From positions 186,001 through 250,000 of the forward strand of contig NZ_JAUYVM010000006.1 of assembly GCF_030689305.1 (NCBI RefSeq): DNA of 64,000 nucleotides, written 5' to 3'. A program made the translations under genes and the position numbers. This DNA is from Vibrio penaeicida (GTDB taxonomy: Bacteria > Pseudomonadota > Gammaproteobacteria > Enterobacterales > Vibrionaceae). A model generated the notes under the pieces. The model was given only the letters and a program-made list of their open reading frames with translations, was not told the origin of the DNA and did no database searches. This document shows, in pieces, positions 50,811 through 60,823 of this stretch; position 1 is the first letter of the stretch, and each line of letters starts with the position of its first letter.

Positions 50811-51073
50811 GGGTCTGTTGACCTTTCGTGGTTAAATTTTGTTCGAGTTCTATGCCTTTTAATCGCGGAGCAAGGTGTGCAGCCTAGTCATTCTAAGCAA
50901 ATACCTTGCAACAAAGAGTAAAAGGCATAGAAACGAACCCTTCAGGCAGCATTTGTGGCTTATTTCTACTGCGTTATCGCTCATTGATGTAGAACGCTAC
51001 ACCAAATGAGCTCTGCCTTGTATAAATCACCCACAAATTGCTGCAAAAATCATCTCGAAAGGTCAACAGACCC
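50811..51073. mobile_element. 263-bp palindromic MITE-like element
   Basis: Perfect 18-bp terminal inverted repeats (GGGTCTGTTGACCTTTCG at 50811-50828, its complement at 51056-51073) are bounded by TA on both sides (50809-50810 and 51074-51075), a target duplication typical of IS630/Tc1 and some IS5-group elements. No reading frame for a transposase exists. Two internal cruciform arms are present: 50841-50860 with 50920-50938 (inner GCAAGGT/ACCTTGC), and 50946-50958 with 51031-51044 (inner GCTCATT/AATGAGC and GTAG/CTAC). It sits between rapA and rluA. Confidence 0.88.
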
Positions 51074-51079
51074 TACGTG

Positions 51080-51110
51080 AAGGGGAAATGAGCCTCGCCC
51101 ATTCCCCCTT
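51080..51110. terminator. Hairpin between rapA and the palindromic element
   Basis: AAGGGGAAATGAGC pairs with GCCCATTCCCCCTT (14 positions including G-T pairs). The T-run (TATTTTTTC) follows only in the rightward direction. Leftward, where rapA transcription arrives, the stem meets the element after six bases without a T-run. Confidence 0.55.
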
Positions 51111-51122
51111 ATATTTTTTCTA

Positions 51123-54032
51123 TCAGTTATGGCTTACGACAATCAATCGCAGTGAATCCAACTGAATTTGAGCACTTTGGATGTAACCCGTCAGTTCCTT
51201 GATTTGTTGCTCAATTGCTTCAAGCTCTTCATCTCGGATATTTGGGTTCACAGCTTTAAGTGCCTGCAAACGTTCCAACTCACCATTGAGGTTAGATTGC
51301 ATGTCACTCAAAGCTGAATCGCGCACTTTCGATAAGTGACCTTGGATATGCCCTTCACCCGCTTCAATGAGCTTATGAACATCCCCTTGAACCGAGCTTA
51401 CTAATTTGCTGGCGAGATGACGATTCACCGGGCTTAGTTGGCGGTTAAAGCCTTCAAACTCGACTTGCTCAGACAAATCGTTGCCTTTGCCATCCAACAT
51501 CATGCGAATAGGCGTTTGCGGTAAGAATTGCGACAAACCACTACGCTTAGGTGCTTGCGCATCCACAAGATAAACAAGCTCAAGCAGAATGGTGCCTACT
51601 GGTAATGCCTTGTTTTTCAACAGCGATACAGCAGATGTTCCCACGCCTTCGCTAAGCAGCAAATCGATACCACCTTGGATCATTGGGTGCTCCCAGCTCA
51701 TGAAGTGCATATCTTCACGAGAAAGCGCAGTATCACGATCAAAAGTAATCGTTGCGCCTTCATAAGGTAAACCAGGGTAGCTTGGCACCATCATGTGCTC
51801 TGAAGGGGTAACCACTAGCGCATTTTCACCTTTGTCGTCTTGGTTCAAACCAATGGTGTCAAACAAGCTCAATGCAAACGTTACTAAATTGGTGTCGCCA
51901 TCGGTTGATTCTATTTTCTCAACAATTTTCTGAGCTTTTTCACCGCCATTAGAGTGGATTTCCAGCAATCGGTCACGGCCTTGCTCAAGTTTGGCTTTCA
52001 GCTCTTGATTCATGTGGCGCGATTGATCAATCACTTCATCTAACGTTTCCGTATTTCCAGACGCCAACATCTCAATCAGTTGTTCGGAATATTGGTCGTA
52101 CACTGCTCTGCCCGTTGGACAGGTTTCACCGAATGCGCTCAGCCCTTCTTCAAACCAGCGAGCGATAATGCCCTGAGACGTACCTTTTAGATAAGGAACA
52201 TAGATATCGATATCGTGCTGCTGACCAATACGATCCAAACGTCCAATTCGCTGCTCCAGCAAATCTGGGTTGAATGGCAAGTCAAACATCACAAGTTGGC
52301 TAGCAAATTGGAAGTTACGACCTTCGGAACCTATTTCAGAACAGATCAGAACCTGTGCGCCGCCTTCATCTTGCGCAAAATACGCCGCCGCTTTATCACG
52401 CTCAAGTATCGACATTCCCTCATGGAACACTGTAGCTCGAATGCCTTCACGCTCTCTCAGTGCTTGCTCTAATTGCAATGCTGTGTTCGAGCGAGACGCG
52501 ATCACTAACACCTTCTCACTGCGCTTCTCTTTCACTTTTTCAATGAGCCAGTTTACGCGAGAGTCAAACTGCCACCACGTTGCACTATCCCCTTCAAACT
52601 CTTGGAAGATCTCTTCAGGGTAAAGCATTTTCATGGCGCGAGCTTCAGGCTTCATTTGCCCACCGAGCATACCCGCCACACGCATTGCGGTGGTGTATTG
52701 GCTTGGAATGTCCATGGGCAATAGGTGAACATTACGCTCTGGGAAACCTTTAATGGCTGCCCTTGTGTTTCGGAAAAGCACTCGACCTGTACCGTGGCGG
52801 TCCATCAGGTTATCAATTAATTCCTGACGCGCTTTGGCTTTTTCCTGCTCTTCGCAACTGCCTTCGATAATGCGGAACAAGGGTTCAACATCTTGCTCTG
52901 AAAGCAATTCGGTAATTTGGTTTTTCGCAGAGTTTTCCAGCTTTTCACCAGAGAACAAAGTGGCTACAGCATCCGCAACAGGCGCGTACTGTTTTTCTTC
53001 TTCAACAAACGCACGGTAATCGTAAAAACGGTCTGGGTCTAAAAGACGAAGACGTGCGAAATGGCTTTCGTGCCCTAGTTGCTCTGGTGTGGCTGTAAGA
53101 AGAAGAACACCAGCCGTACGCTCGGCTAATCCTTCAACTACTTGATATTCTCGGCTTGGCGCTTCTTGGCTCCACTCAAGGTGATGTGCTTCATCCACCA
53201 CCAGCAAATCCCAATCTGCATCCAGCGCTTGTTCAAAACGTTTCTTGCTCTTACGTAAGAAATCAAGCGAACACAAAACGTATTGCTGTGTTTCAAATGG
53301 GTTATCGGCTTCAGCAAAGGCTTCAATGCAACGTTCTTCATCGAAAACAGAGAAGTGCAAATTAAAGCGACGCATCATTTCGACTAACCATTGATGCTGA
53401 AGTGTTTCAGGCACCACAATTAAAATACGTTCCGCTCGGCCAGATAACACCTGTTGGTGAATGATCATGCCAGCTTCAATGGTTTTACCCAATCCCACTT
53501 CATCCGCAAGTAATACGCGAGGCGCATGACGGCGTCCTACTTCGTGAGCGATATAAAGCTGATGAGGAATGAGACCAGCGCGCATGCCACACAAGCCACG
53601 CATCGGGCTTTTGTGCTGCTGATACTGGTTGGTTAGCGCTCGATAACGTAAAACAAAATTGTCCATACGGTCAATTTGCCCCGCGAACAATTTATCTTGA
53701 GGTTTGTTAAATCGAATTTGATTGCTCAGCATGATTTCACGCAAAATCACACCGGATTCTTCCGTATCAGTACGTGTACCAAGGTAGGAAAGAACGCCAT
53801 TGTCATCGACGACTTGTTCGACTTTTAATTGCCAGCCTTCTTGAGCATCAATCACATCACCAACATTGAATGTGACTCGGGTAACGGGGGCATCAGAACG
53901 AGCATATACACGGTTCTCTTCCGACGCCGCAAATAGCAATGTAACGGTTCTCGCATCCAGTGCGACTACCGTTCCTAAACCCAAGTCACTTTCTGTATCA
54001 CTAATCCAGCGTTGGCCTAAAGCAAATGTCAT
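51123..54032 (-). CDS. rapA: RNA polymerase recycling ATPase RapA
   Basis: 969 residues (E. coli 968). The N-terminal tandem Tudor-like domains (about 1-110) are followed by the SWI2/SNF2 ATPase: [15 protein letters not shown] (Walker A), [11 protein letters not shown] (DEAH) and [13 protein letters not shown] (motif VI). The long C-terminal part is complete. It binds RNA polymerase and promotes its reuse after termination. It is divergent from phoH and, with rluA downstream, keeps the order seen in E. coli. Confidence 0.98.
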   Translation of the reverse strand: MTFALGQRWISDTESDLGLGTVVALDARTVTLLFAASEENRVYARSDAPVTRVTFNVGDVIDAQEGWQLKVEQVVDDNGVLSYLGTRTDTEESGVILREIMLSNQIRFNKPQDKLFAGQIDRMDNFVLRYRALTNQYQQHKSPMRGLCGMRAGLIPHQLYIAHEVGRRHAPRVLLADEVGLGKTIEAGMIIHQQVLSGRAERILIVVPETLQHQWLVEMMRRFNLHFSVFDEERCIEAFAEADNPFETQQYVLCSLDFLRKSKKRFEQALDADWDLLVVDEAHHLEWSQEAPSREYQVVEGLAERTAGVLLLTATPEQLGHESHFARLRLLDPDRFYDYRAFVEEEKQYAPVADAVATLFSGEKLENSAKNQITELLSEQDVEPLFRIIEGSCEEQEKAKARQELIDNLMDRHGTGRVLFRNTRAAIKGFPERNVHLLPMDIPSQYTTAMRVAGMLGGQMKPEARAMKMLYPEEIFQEFEGDSATWWQFDSRVNWLIEKVKEKRSEKVLVIASRSNTALQLEQALREREGIRATVFHEGMSILERDKAAAYFAQDEGGAQVLICSEIGSEGRNFQFASQLVMFDLPFNPDLLEQRIGRLDRIGQQHDIDIYVPYLKGTSQGIIARWFEEGLSAFGETCPTGRAVYDQYSEQLIEMLASGNTETLDEVIDQSRHMNQELKAKLEQGRDRLLEIHSNGGEKAQKIVEKIESTDGDTNLVTFALSLFDTIGLNQDDKGENALVVTPSEHMMVPSYPGLPYEGATITFDRDTALSREDMHFMSWEHPMIQGGIDLLLSEGVGTSAVSLLKNKALPVGTILLELVYLVDAQAPKRSGLSQFLPQTPIRMMLDGKGNDLSEQVEFEGFNRQLSPVNRHLASKLVSSVQGDVHKLIEAGEGHIQGHLSKVRDSALSDMQSNLNGELERLQALKAVNPNIRDEELEAIEQQIKELTGYIQSAQIQLDSLRLIVVSHN

Positions 54033-54317
54033 GTGATTGACTACCTCATCGAGTATTTCGGTTTCTATCAGGGTAAATAATTATGGCTTCACCCTGTTCA
54101 AAAGGGCGCTCATCTTACTTGAACACGTGATTCACGTCACGTTCAACAAGAGTAATTTGCCTCTTTTTTTTACCCATTTCGCAATTGCAATCAAAGTGTA
54201 AAAAAGTTGTGACAAATCTAAAATACAAACTCACGAACTGTTGCTTATACTTATAAGTGAGCTCACACCGAAATAGGACAAGGTGTTGAGTTTGGTATCT
54301 AAACGGGTCTGAAGTAA
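54033..54317. promoter_or_regulatory. Divergent rapA-phoH promoter region
   Basis: About 285 bp with no credible gene. TTGAACACGTGA / TCACGTTCAA at 54119-54146 is an inverted repeat with a 2-base bulge, probably near the rapA promoter. TATACTTATAAGTGAGCTCAC around 54247-54266 is AT-rich and could carry the phoH -10. No factor can be named. Confidence 0.35.
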
Positions 54318-54376
54318 GTCACTCTCTTAGCGGTACCTTTTTCGGGGTTTTGGTACCCCTCGCCTTCAGCAGTGAC
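54318..54376 (+). promoter_or_regulatory. Structured 5' leader of phoH
   Basis: GTCACT (54318-54323) pairs with AGTGAC (54371-54376) and encloses two mutually exclusive inner stems: GGTACC 54332-54337 with GGTACC 54352-54357, or GGGGT 54344-54348 with ACCCC 54355-54359. Further hairpins TGCTT-GGCT-AAGCA and CTGC-TGCG-GCAG follow before the ribosome-binding site at 54424-54428. It matches no riboswitch class I can recall. Confidence 0.4.
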
Positions 54377-54434
54377 CTATGCCTCAGAAAAATGCTTGGC
54401 TAAGCACTCTGCTGCGGCAGAAAAGGAGACGCTT

Positions 54435-55808
54435 ATGGGCGATACCGACCGGAAAATTTTTGTACTGGATACAAATATCCTTCTTCATGAACCTTTCGCA
54501 ATCTATTCCTTTCAAGAACATGATGTGGTCATTCCAATGACCGTCCTCGAAGAACTCGACCGAATCAAAGACAGTAAACGCGATGTCGCGAGGGACGCAC
54601 GCGTCGCGATTCGAGCGATGGAAAACTTGTTCCACGATGCCACACCAGACCAGATATCCGAAGGCATTCCTCTTTCAAAAGAAAACGCAGGAGGCACATT
54701 AGCCATTCTTGCTGATTTTGAATTACAAGAAACCGTACGTGCGTTTGCCGACAAAGCAGGCGACAACAGAATCTTAAACGGGGTGATTTACCTACAGAAC
54801 AAGCGTTCACCCCGAGAAGTGGTGCTTGTCACCAAAGACATCAACATGCGATTACGCGCCAAAGGGGCGGGAGTACGTTTTGTTGAAGATTACCGAACAG
54901 ACCAATTGATTGATGATGTCCAATTCCTAACCAAAGGGTTTCACACTTATTCAGGGGATTTTTGGACAAACATTGAAAAAGTGGAAAGCCGCAGTGTCGG
55001 GGGACGCACTTACCATGACATCAGTAAAGAGTCGCTAGAGCCAACCTTTATTAACCAATACATTGTTGACCAAGATTCCGACTTTGCTGCCCGTGTTGAT
55101 TCCATGGAAAATCAAACAGTCACACTCAAACATTTAAGCCGAGAGCGCTTAATGAACCGACAAGCTTGGGATGTCAGCCCTAAAAACATCTACCAAGGAA
55201 TGGCTCTAGATGCCCTTCTCGACCCAGATATCGATTTGGTCATCTTAACCGGAGCGGCGGGCAGTGGTAAAACCATGCTAGCCATGGCCGCGGCTTTGGA
55301 AATGTCGATTGAACGAAATCAGTTCGATAAGATCATTGTTACAAGGAACACACCAGACATCGGCGAATCCATCGGCTTCCTTCCGGGAACGGAAGAAGAG
55401 AAAATGATGCCATGGCTCGCCGCTGTTACCGATACACTGGAAGCACTGCATAAAAACGATCACTGCACCGAAGGTTCACTCAAATACATTTGTGATAAAG
55501 CCAATATTCAATTCAAGTCGATTAATTTTATGCGCGGTCGCTCCATCCAAAATGCTTTTGTGCTTCTGGATGAGTGTCAAAACCTCACCGCCTCTCAGAT
55601 CAAAACCATCATTACCCGATGCGGAGAAGGCACTAAAATTGTGTGCTCGGGCAACCTTGCCCAAATCGATTCTGCCTACTTAACGCCCGTCACTTCAGGC
55701 TTAACTTATATGGTAGAGCGATTCAAAAACTTTGAAGGAAGTGCCAACGTTCACCTCAACGGTGTAGTGCGAAGTCGCTTGGCTGAGTTTGCCGAAGAAA
55801 ACTTATAG
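54435..55808 (+). CDS. PIN-PhoH fusion ATPase
   Basis: 457 residues from ATG 54435, with AAGGAG six bases upstream. A longer frame from 54372 lacks support. The N-terminal PIN nuclease domain (about 8-145) has FVLDTNILLHEP and later acidic residues (EELDRIKD, TKDINMR). The C-terminal PhoH ATPase (about 225-455) has LTGAAGSGKTMLAMA (Walker A) and FVLLDECQNLT (Walker B). PhoH2-type proteins of this architecture are reported as RNA-unwinding ribonucleases in mycobacteria. The role in vibrios is not established. It is preceded by an unusually structured leader and followed by a terminator. Confidence 0.93.
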   Translation: MGDTDRKIFVLDTNILLHEPFAIYSFQEHDVVIPMTVLEELDRIKDSKRDVARDARVAIRAMENLFHDATPDQISEGIPLSKENAGGTLAILADFELQETVRAFADKAGDNRILNGVIYLQNKRSPREVVLVTKDINMRLRAKGAGVRFVEDYRTDQLIDDVQFLTKGFHTYSGDFWTNIEKVESRSVGGRTYHDISKESLEPTFINQYIVDQDSDFAARVDSMENQTVTLKHLSRERLMNRQAWDVSPKNIYQGMALDALLDPDIDLVILTGAAGSGKTMLAMAAALEMSIERNQFDKIIVTRNTPDIGESIGFLPGTEEEKMMPWLAAVTDTLEALHKNDHCTEGSLKYICDKANIQFKSINFMRGRSIQNAFVLLDECQNLTASQIKTIITRCGEGTKIVCSGNLAQIDSAYLTPVTSGLTYMVERFKNFEGSANVHLNGVVRSRLAEFAEENL

Positions 55809-55855
55809 CGTCTATTTGCTTACACGTTAGCTAAACCATTAGCTAATACATAAAT

Positions 55856-55887
55856 AATGCCTCTCTCCTTCTCGGTGAGGGGCATTT
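55856..55887 (+). terminator. Terminator of phoH
   Basis: AATGCCTCTCTCC pairs with GGTGAGGGGCATT (G-T pairs included), with TTTTG after it, 48 bases past the stop. Confidence 0.75.
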
Positions 55888-55999
55888 TGATTTCTGCTTT
55901 CTGCGCGAGGGGCTGCTCTCTTTCGCTGACAAACGCTTACACTCTGATAATTCACTCAATGATACAGTTTTACTCCCTAAAAAATATTGCGAGAAAGCT

Positions 56000-56194
56000 A
56001 TGGCCAGATTGTTTCTTCGTTTAGAAAGTGCCCGTAACCATCAAATTCTTATCGAAGAATTTGAACCTGAAGATACGTATATGGGGTATTTGAAACTGTC
56101 TGATGTGATACGTCAGCTCCAAGCAGCCAATAAAAGTAACCCTTTCGAACGTTGGACATGGCGATTCGATTATTCAAGCTACTCTATCAATTAA
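56000..56194 (+). CDS. Small hypothetical protein, 64 residues
   Basis: A short frame beginning MARLFLRLESARNH, with GAGAAAG just before the ATG. It has alternating charged and hydrophobic residues (ILIEEFEPEDTYMGYLKLSDVI) and an aromatic C-terminus (ERWTWRFDYSSYSIN). No signal peptide or membrane segment. I do not recognise the family. Its isolated position between phoH and the two-component genes and the good ribosome-binding site make it likely to be real. Confidence 0.6.
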   Translation: MARLFLRLESARNHQILIEEFEPEDTYMGYLKLSDVIRQLQAANKSNPFERWTWRFDYSSYSIN

Positions 56195-56300
56195 CCTTCC
56201 TGCCCACTTCCATCACTTAGTTTCAGTTATCGGGCATATCTCGGAGTCAAAATTCATCATTTTTGAGATCATTTCTACTTTTCCCTGCCAAAAAGCGAAT

Positions 56301-56375
56301 TCCTGACTCCCCACTGAAAGAGATAGGAGAATCTAGTGGTCTACTTCATGAATTGACTAGAGAGGGAAGTCAGGA
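56301..56375 (+). promoter_or_regulatory. Leader hairpin covering the response-regulator start
   Basis: TCCTGACTCCCC (56301-56312) pairs at 11 of 12 positions with GGGAAGTCAGGA (56364-56375), which contains part of the ribosome-binding site and the A of the start codon. TCTAGT (56332-56337) and ACTAGA (56356-56361) add an inner stem. If transcribed, this fold would mask translation initiation. Confidence 0.45.
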
Positions 56376-57181
56376 TGTCATATACAATTCTAGTGGTCGA
56401 AGACGACCAAGATATGGCGAATCTAATTAGTCTTAATCTAAAAGTGCAAGGCTACAAAACCATATTAACGTCACACATCAGCGAAGGTTACCAGATCGCT
56501 TGCCAAGGATTAGCTGATGCCGTGATCTTAGACAGAAAGCTGTGTGATGGCGACGGCACCGAAATGTGTAAGCTGCTACGCCAACAACACATCGGGATCC
56601 CGGTATTGATGCTGACAGCGCTCACCAGTGAGCATGACATGGTCGATGGGTTAGAAGCCGGTGCTGACGATTATCTAACCAAACCATTCAGTGTGATAGA
56701 GCTTCAAGCAAGAGTTCGAGCCTTATTGAGAAGGACAGAACACACGCGATGGACAGAAACCAACGACAGCCAGCCTGATATTGCTCCCCCACAAACCACG
56801 CCAGATTGGCACCTTGCCAACCAATCAACACATCAACTGGCTCCAGAGCAAATTGACACTTCAGTACCATCTTCGTTGATTTTTGATGATCTTGTGATTT
56901 CAAAAAAACTGCATGAAGTGCGCCTAGCTGGAGAAAACATCAATCTCACTCCTACCGAGTTTTCCCTTTTATATTGCTTGGCAAGCAAACCTGGACGGGT
57001 CTTCACCAAAGACGAACTGCTGATTCGAGTCTGGAACACCGACTACGACGGCTATCACCATACTGTCTGCAGCACCATTAATAGGCTGCGCAACAAAATC
57101 GAAATTCCAAAGAATAACGCACGTTTTATTCGCACGGTTTGGGGTGTCGGCTACAAATTCCAGCAAGAGGTGAGACAATGA
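56375..57181 (+). CDS. OmpR-family response regulator
   Basis: 268 residues. The receiver domain (about 1-120) has the acidic pair EDD at 9-11, phospho-acceptor D53 in ILDRKL, and TALTSEHD plus YLTKPF (the switch Thr and Lys). A long linker (about 125-170, Gln/Thr/Pro-rich) leads to the winged-helix domain (about 170-265) with LTPTEFSLLYCLASKPGRVFT and the GVGYKF end. It is followed by its kinase with a 4-base overlap. Direct TCACAAA repeats at an 11-bp period before the facing adenylation operon fit binding by this type of regulator. Confidence 0.95.
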   Translation: MSYTILVVEDDQDMANLISLNLKVQGYKTILTSHISEGYQIACQGLADAVILDRKLCDGDGTEMCKLLRQQHIGIPVLMLTALTSEHDMVDGLEAGADDYLTKPFSVIELQARVRALLRRTEHTRWTETNDSQPDIAPPQTTPDWHLANQSTHQLAPEQIDTSVPSSLIFDDLVISKKLHEVRLAGENINLTPTEFSLLYCLASKPGRVFTKDELLIRVWNTDYDGYHHTVCSTINRLRNKIEIPKNNARFIRTVWGVGYKFQQEVRQ

Positions 57182-58623
57182 CTCGCTCTTTTAAAAGGCG
57201 CCTGTTTATTCTCTCTCTTATTTGGTCTTTAGTGAGCATTCCGCTTCTGACTTATCATTTTCATATTACATGGCAAGGCAGCGAACAACACGCTCGTCAG
57301 TTTTTACATAAAAACTTAGCCAATCACATGCGCGATGATAACCCGCTAATGGAAGGCAACGATTATTCCCCCAAAGCACTAAAAAGCATCTTCCATACTT
57401 TAATGGTGTTAGGTCCGGATTTTGAAATTTATTTTTTAGACAAAAATGGGATGATAACCACCACAGCATTAGATGATGATGTTGAAATCGCAACACACGT
57501 GAGTTTAACCCCAATCCTTAGGTTCTTAGCCGGTGACACTTTCCCTATTCTGGGGGATGACCCACGCGATTTGGAGCGTCAGAAAGTGTTTTCAGTTTCC
57601 GCTATCGAAAGCCCAAATGGTATAGAAGGTTATTTGTATGTCGTCATCGGTCGGCAATCGTCAGACATCGCGAGAGTTAACCGCTATATGATGCAGTACT
57701 CCCCCATGTTGATTAGTGGTATTGCGCTGATTTTGCTGTTTACCGTTCTTATTTATCGGCTAATTCAAAAAGATTTGCTTAACCCTAGCCAACAACTCAT
57801 TCGTCAGATAGAACATTCAGCTAAGGAACATTTTAGGATCGAGCCCAATTTATCTGTCCCAGTTACTGAACTGCTTCCGTTGTCGCGCCAATTTGGGTAT
57901 CTGCTCGACCACATTCAGTGGCAATTCTTGCGACTTAGGCAACACGAACATTCACGTCGCGAATACTTAATGCGTTTAAGCCACGACTTAAAGACGCCTC
58001 TCGCTAACATACAAGGCTACCTTGAAACATGGCTCCTTAATGGCAAGCAAAATGCGGAATTAGTTTCCACAGCACATAGCAATGCATTGAGGTTGCACGA
58101 TCAACTTCAAGAACAATTTGATGCGGCAAAAAAAGAATTGATAGAGCCCGAAATTCAAAATGAGCTCATCGATATTGTCGAATTCATAAATGAATTGAAA
58201 GCACGCTTTGAAATCGGACTCGAAAAAAAATCTCTTGATATTTTTTGTACAATTTCAGTCAACGCCCAAGTGAATGCGGATAGGAAATTGTTGGTAAGGC
58301 TGATGGATAACCTTATGGAAAATGCCATTCGTCACAGCCCTGAAAAGGCAACTATTCAGCTATTTGTCAAACCTCATTGCGGAGTAAGCTCTCAGATTAA
58401 CGTGAAAGATATCAGCATCGTCATCATCAATACGGTCAATCCAGCCAATCGTGGTGGGGAACTAGGTATGGGGTTAAAAACCGTCAATGCGATTCTGACG
58501 TTACATCAATCGAAATTAGAGATATCAGAGCAACCAGGGTTATTTATCGCCAAATTTAAGCTTTCAGTGCAGCCCTATTCCAACGCCCCATTATTGACAA
58601 ATACATCAAGCAAGCAGAGTTAA
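57178..58623 (+). CDS. Sensor histidine kinase
   Basis: 481 residues from ATG 57178, overlapping the regulator stop (ATGA). Membrane helices at about 10-27 and 177-195 bracket a periplasmic sensor of about 150 residues. A HAMP-like linker follows, then a HisKA domain with SHDLKTPLANIQGYLE (H269), and an ATPase domain with MDNLMENAIRHSP (N box) and GGELGMGLKTV (G2 box). The usual DxGxG (G1) motif is not evident: the corresponding stretch reads IIINTVNPANRGG-like. The kinase may have altered nucleotide binding. The signal is unknown. A partner of the regulator just upstream. Confidence 0.92.
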   Translation: MTRSFKRRLFILSLIWSLVSIPLLTYHFHITWQGSEQHARQFLHKNLANHMRDDNPLMEGNDYSPKALKSIFHTLMVLGPDFEIYFLDKNGMITTTALDDDVEIATHVSLTPILRFLAGDTFPILGDDPRDLERQKVFSVSAIESPNGIEGYLYVVIGRQSSDIARVNRYMMQYSPMLISGIALILLFTVLIYRLIQKDLLNPSQQLIRQIEHSAKEHFRIEPNLSVPVTELLPLSRQFGYLLDHIQWQFLRLRQHEHSRREYLMRLSHDLKTPLANIQGYLETWLLNGKQNAELVSTAHSNALRLHDQLQEQFDAAKKELIEPEIQNELIDIVEFINELKARFEIGLEKKSLDIFCTISVNAQVNADRKLLVRLMDNLMENAIRHSPEKATIQLFVKPHCGVSSQINVKDISIVIINTVNPANRGGELGMGLKTVNAILTLHQSKLEISEQPGLFIAKFKLSVQPYSNAPLLTNTSSKQS

Positions 58624-58646
58624 TCCATCAATTCCAACTGGTTTAA

Positions 58647-58684
58647 ATATCATCCTCACCTTCTTTCAAAAGCGAGGATGATAT
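58647..58684. terminator. Hairpin between the kinase gene and the enoyl-CoA hydratase gene
   Basis: ATATCATCCTC pairs perfectly (11 bp) with GAGGATGATAT around a 16-base loop, between convergent genes. No T-run on either side, so efficiency is uncertain. Confidence 0.55.
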
Positions 58685-58704
58685 TGACGACGGGAAAGAT
58701 CCCG

Positions 58705-59469
58705 CTAGTGCCCTTTAAAACTCGGCGCTCGTTTTTCTAAAAAAGCACGCATGCCTTCTTTTTGATCATGAGTGGAAAATAACGAGTGAAAAACTCTGCG
58801 TTCAAACAACAACCCTTCTTTCAAAGAAACCTGCTCAGCTCGGTCGATGGCTTCCTTGCCGACTAAAACAGAAGGCTTGCTGTAACTAGCAATGACTTTG
58901 GCAACGGCAAGAGTTTCCTCTAGTAATACTTCATCTGGCATCACTCTGGCAACGAGACCAGCTCTCTCCGCTTCAGCAGCATCCATCATTCTTCCCGTCA
59001 AAATAAGATCCATCGCCTTAGCACGGCCTACCAAACGGGTGAGCCTCTGTGTTCCACCAATACCTGGAATAACCCCTAGTTTGATTTCAGGCTGACCAAA
59101 CAATGCGGACTCCGAGGCATAAATGAGATCGCACATCATCGCTAATTCACACCCTCCCCCTAATGCATACCCCGAAACCGCCGCTATTTTAGGCGTCCGA
59201 AGCGCACAGAATGCATCCCAGCCAGAGAAGTAATCTGTGCTTAACATATCGGTATAACTTTTGTCCGACATCTCAGCAATGTCGGCACCTGCGGCAAAAG
59301 CACGCTCCGATCCCGTTATCACAAAACACCCAATTTCTGGGTTTTGGTCATACTCCGTCAATGTCTGAGTAATCGCAGACATAACCTCACTGTTGAGTGC
59401 ATTGAGTTTATCGGGACGGTTGAGTCGAATCAAAACCACTCGACCTATTTGCTCAGTTTGGATAATCAT
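58705..59469 (-). CDS. Enoyl-CoA hydratase/isomerase (crotonase) family protein
   Basis: 254 residues from ATG 59469, with GAGGAAAG four bases upstream (a longer frame to 59505 overlaps the preceding gene). [13 protein letters not shown] and [19 protein letters not shown] carry both catalytic glutamates of crotonase hydratases and the oxyanion-hole residues, so hydratase activity is expected on a short- or medium-chain enoyl-CoA. It is the third gene of the operon with the adenylation enzyme and membrane reductase (13-base gap). The actual substrate in this setting is unknown. General fatty-acid oxidation would be the default alternative. Confidence 0.92.
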   Translation of the reverse strand: MIIQTEQIGRVVLIRLNRPDKLNALNSEVMSAITQTLTEYDQNPEIGCFVITGSERAFAAGADIAEMSDKSYTDMLSTDYFSGWDAFCALRTPKIAAVSGYALGGGCELAMMCDLIYASESALFGQPEIKLGVIPGIGGTQRLTRLVGRAKAMDLILTGRMMDAAEAERAGLVARVMPDEVLLEETLAVAKVIASYSKPSVLVGKEAIDRAEQVSLKEGLLFERRVFHSLFSTHDQKEGMRAFLEKRAPSFKGH

Positions 59470-59482
59470 AATTCTTTCCTCG

Positions 59483-60823
59483 TTATGAATCCCAGATGGC
59501 GCCATAGGCTGGAATGCCCCGACTCTCTAAGCCAAACACCACTTGTTGGGTTAATTTTTGATTGGCAATGCATATCACTGCTTCCGCATCAAATTTCTTG
59601 TAGGCGGCATACGCCAGTTTCACCATATCCGGCTTGCCTTTTTCTGTTGTATCCCAGATATCGGCATCCGGTTGAACCGATAGAATTTCATCTACAAGCT
59701 CGTCACCGTATGTTTCTCGTGGCGTTCGAGTAGACCAAACCAAATGCATCGGCACTTCTTTCGCAAGCAGATGAGGCAGGCAAGGACCTATTCCACTTCC
59801 CGTTGCAATGTACACAACGCGTTTAAACAGCACTTCGATGTTCGCCACACCAGCGGTTGGAATACCTTTAACCCAAACATGACTAGGTCTATCTTCGATG
59901 AGCTTTCCAGTCCAGTCGCCTGCGCGCGATACAGTTAATCGATATCCCGACGCCCCTGGGCTTGGTACATTGGCAAAGTGGTGCCACTCCAACAATGGGT
60001 TTCGACTTATTGCCATCGATGAGCCAGCAAACGGTGTAACACCATAATCAAATTTCAGAAGTGCTACGTGATTAGAGGGTGTTTCAATTTTCACAGGAAC
60101 ACGGCGAAGGCGAAGCCATGGAAGAAGGATGCTAATGCTCACCACAATCAATGCCCAAAACGAAAGGGAATCCAACAAGATGGAGGTGATATTCTGGCTC
60201 GGGTTTAAGTCGGCTGCCAATGTGAACGTTTGCCCCCAAAACAGAATCAATACGCTCCAACCACCAAAGCGATGGGTTCTTTCAAACGCGTTGTGATACT
60301 TCTTGCGAATATTGGGTAAAGCCATAAAAATGATCAGCATCAGCAATGCTAGTATCGCGTAGGTAATTCCAAGTGTTATGGATGAAATGGAAGCCAGTTG
60401 GTGCTGATAACTAAAAGCTAACGCACCTGTAAAAATCGCAAACCAAGACGTTGCAGCCATAGCGCTCCCACTGTGTAGACCTCCGTGGTGGTAGATTTTC
60501 CCTAAATGCCAACGTATCGACAAAGGCAGAGATGTGGGCGCTCGTGTTGCCAACCAGAAAAGCAAATTAATCACGTATTGCTGGCGAACTAATACGGCAA
60601 CCGTCAGATTCAAAACAACCATATTTGAAAGCGTTTGGAGTGCAATCCCGTCGGCTTTAAACCATTCTCCAACCGTTACGCCAAATCCCAATGTAGCCAC
60701 ATTGGCAATGAACACGAGAATCACCAATCGATAATAATGTTCCATCGCTGGATACGACCAAATTCGACGAAGTAACGAACGCTGCTCTGGCAAAACAACG
60801 GCGCTTTGATCTATTGAACTCAT
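59483..60823 (-). CDS. Membrane ferric-reductase-like NAD(P)H/flavin oxidoreductase
   Basis: 446 residues. The N-terminal half (about 30-235) has five to six hydrophobic helices and histidines placed as in ferric reductases/NADPH oxidases: [13 protein letters not shown] (about 110) and [13 protein letters not shown] (about 187), candidate haem ligands. The C-terminal half (about 245-446) has a flavin/NAD-binding fold with [18 protein letters not shown] as the nucleotide loop. The start overlaps the adenylation-enzyme stop by 4 bases. It could move electrons from cytosolic NAD(P)H into or across the membrane. Physiological acceptor unknown. I infer it acts on, or near, the product of the adenylation enzyme. 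Confidence 0.8.
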   Translation of the reverse strand: MSSIDQSAVVLPEQRSLLRRIWSYPAMEHYYRLVILVFIANVATLGFGVTVGEWFKADGIALQTLSNMVVLNLTVAVLVRQQYVINLLFWLATRAPTSLPLSIRWHLGKIYHHGGLHSGSAMAATSWFAIFTGALAFSYQHQLASISSITLGITYAILALLMLIIFMALPNIRKKYHNAFERTHRFGGWSVLILFWGQTFTLAADLNPSQNITSILLDSLSFWALIVVSISILLPWLRLRRVPVKIETPSNHVALLKFDYGVTPFAGSSMAISRNPLLEWHHFANVPSPGASGYRLTVSRAGDWTGKLIEDRPSHVWVKGIPTAGVANIEVLFKRVVYIATGSGIGPCLPHLLAKEVPMHLVWSTRTPRETYGDELVDEILSVQPDADIWDTTEKGKPDMVKLAYAAYKKFDAEAVICIANQKLTQQVVFGLESRGIPAYGAIWDS

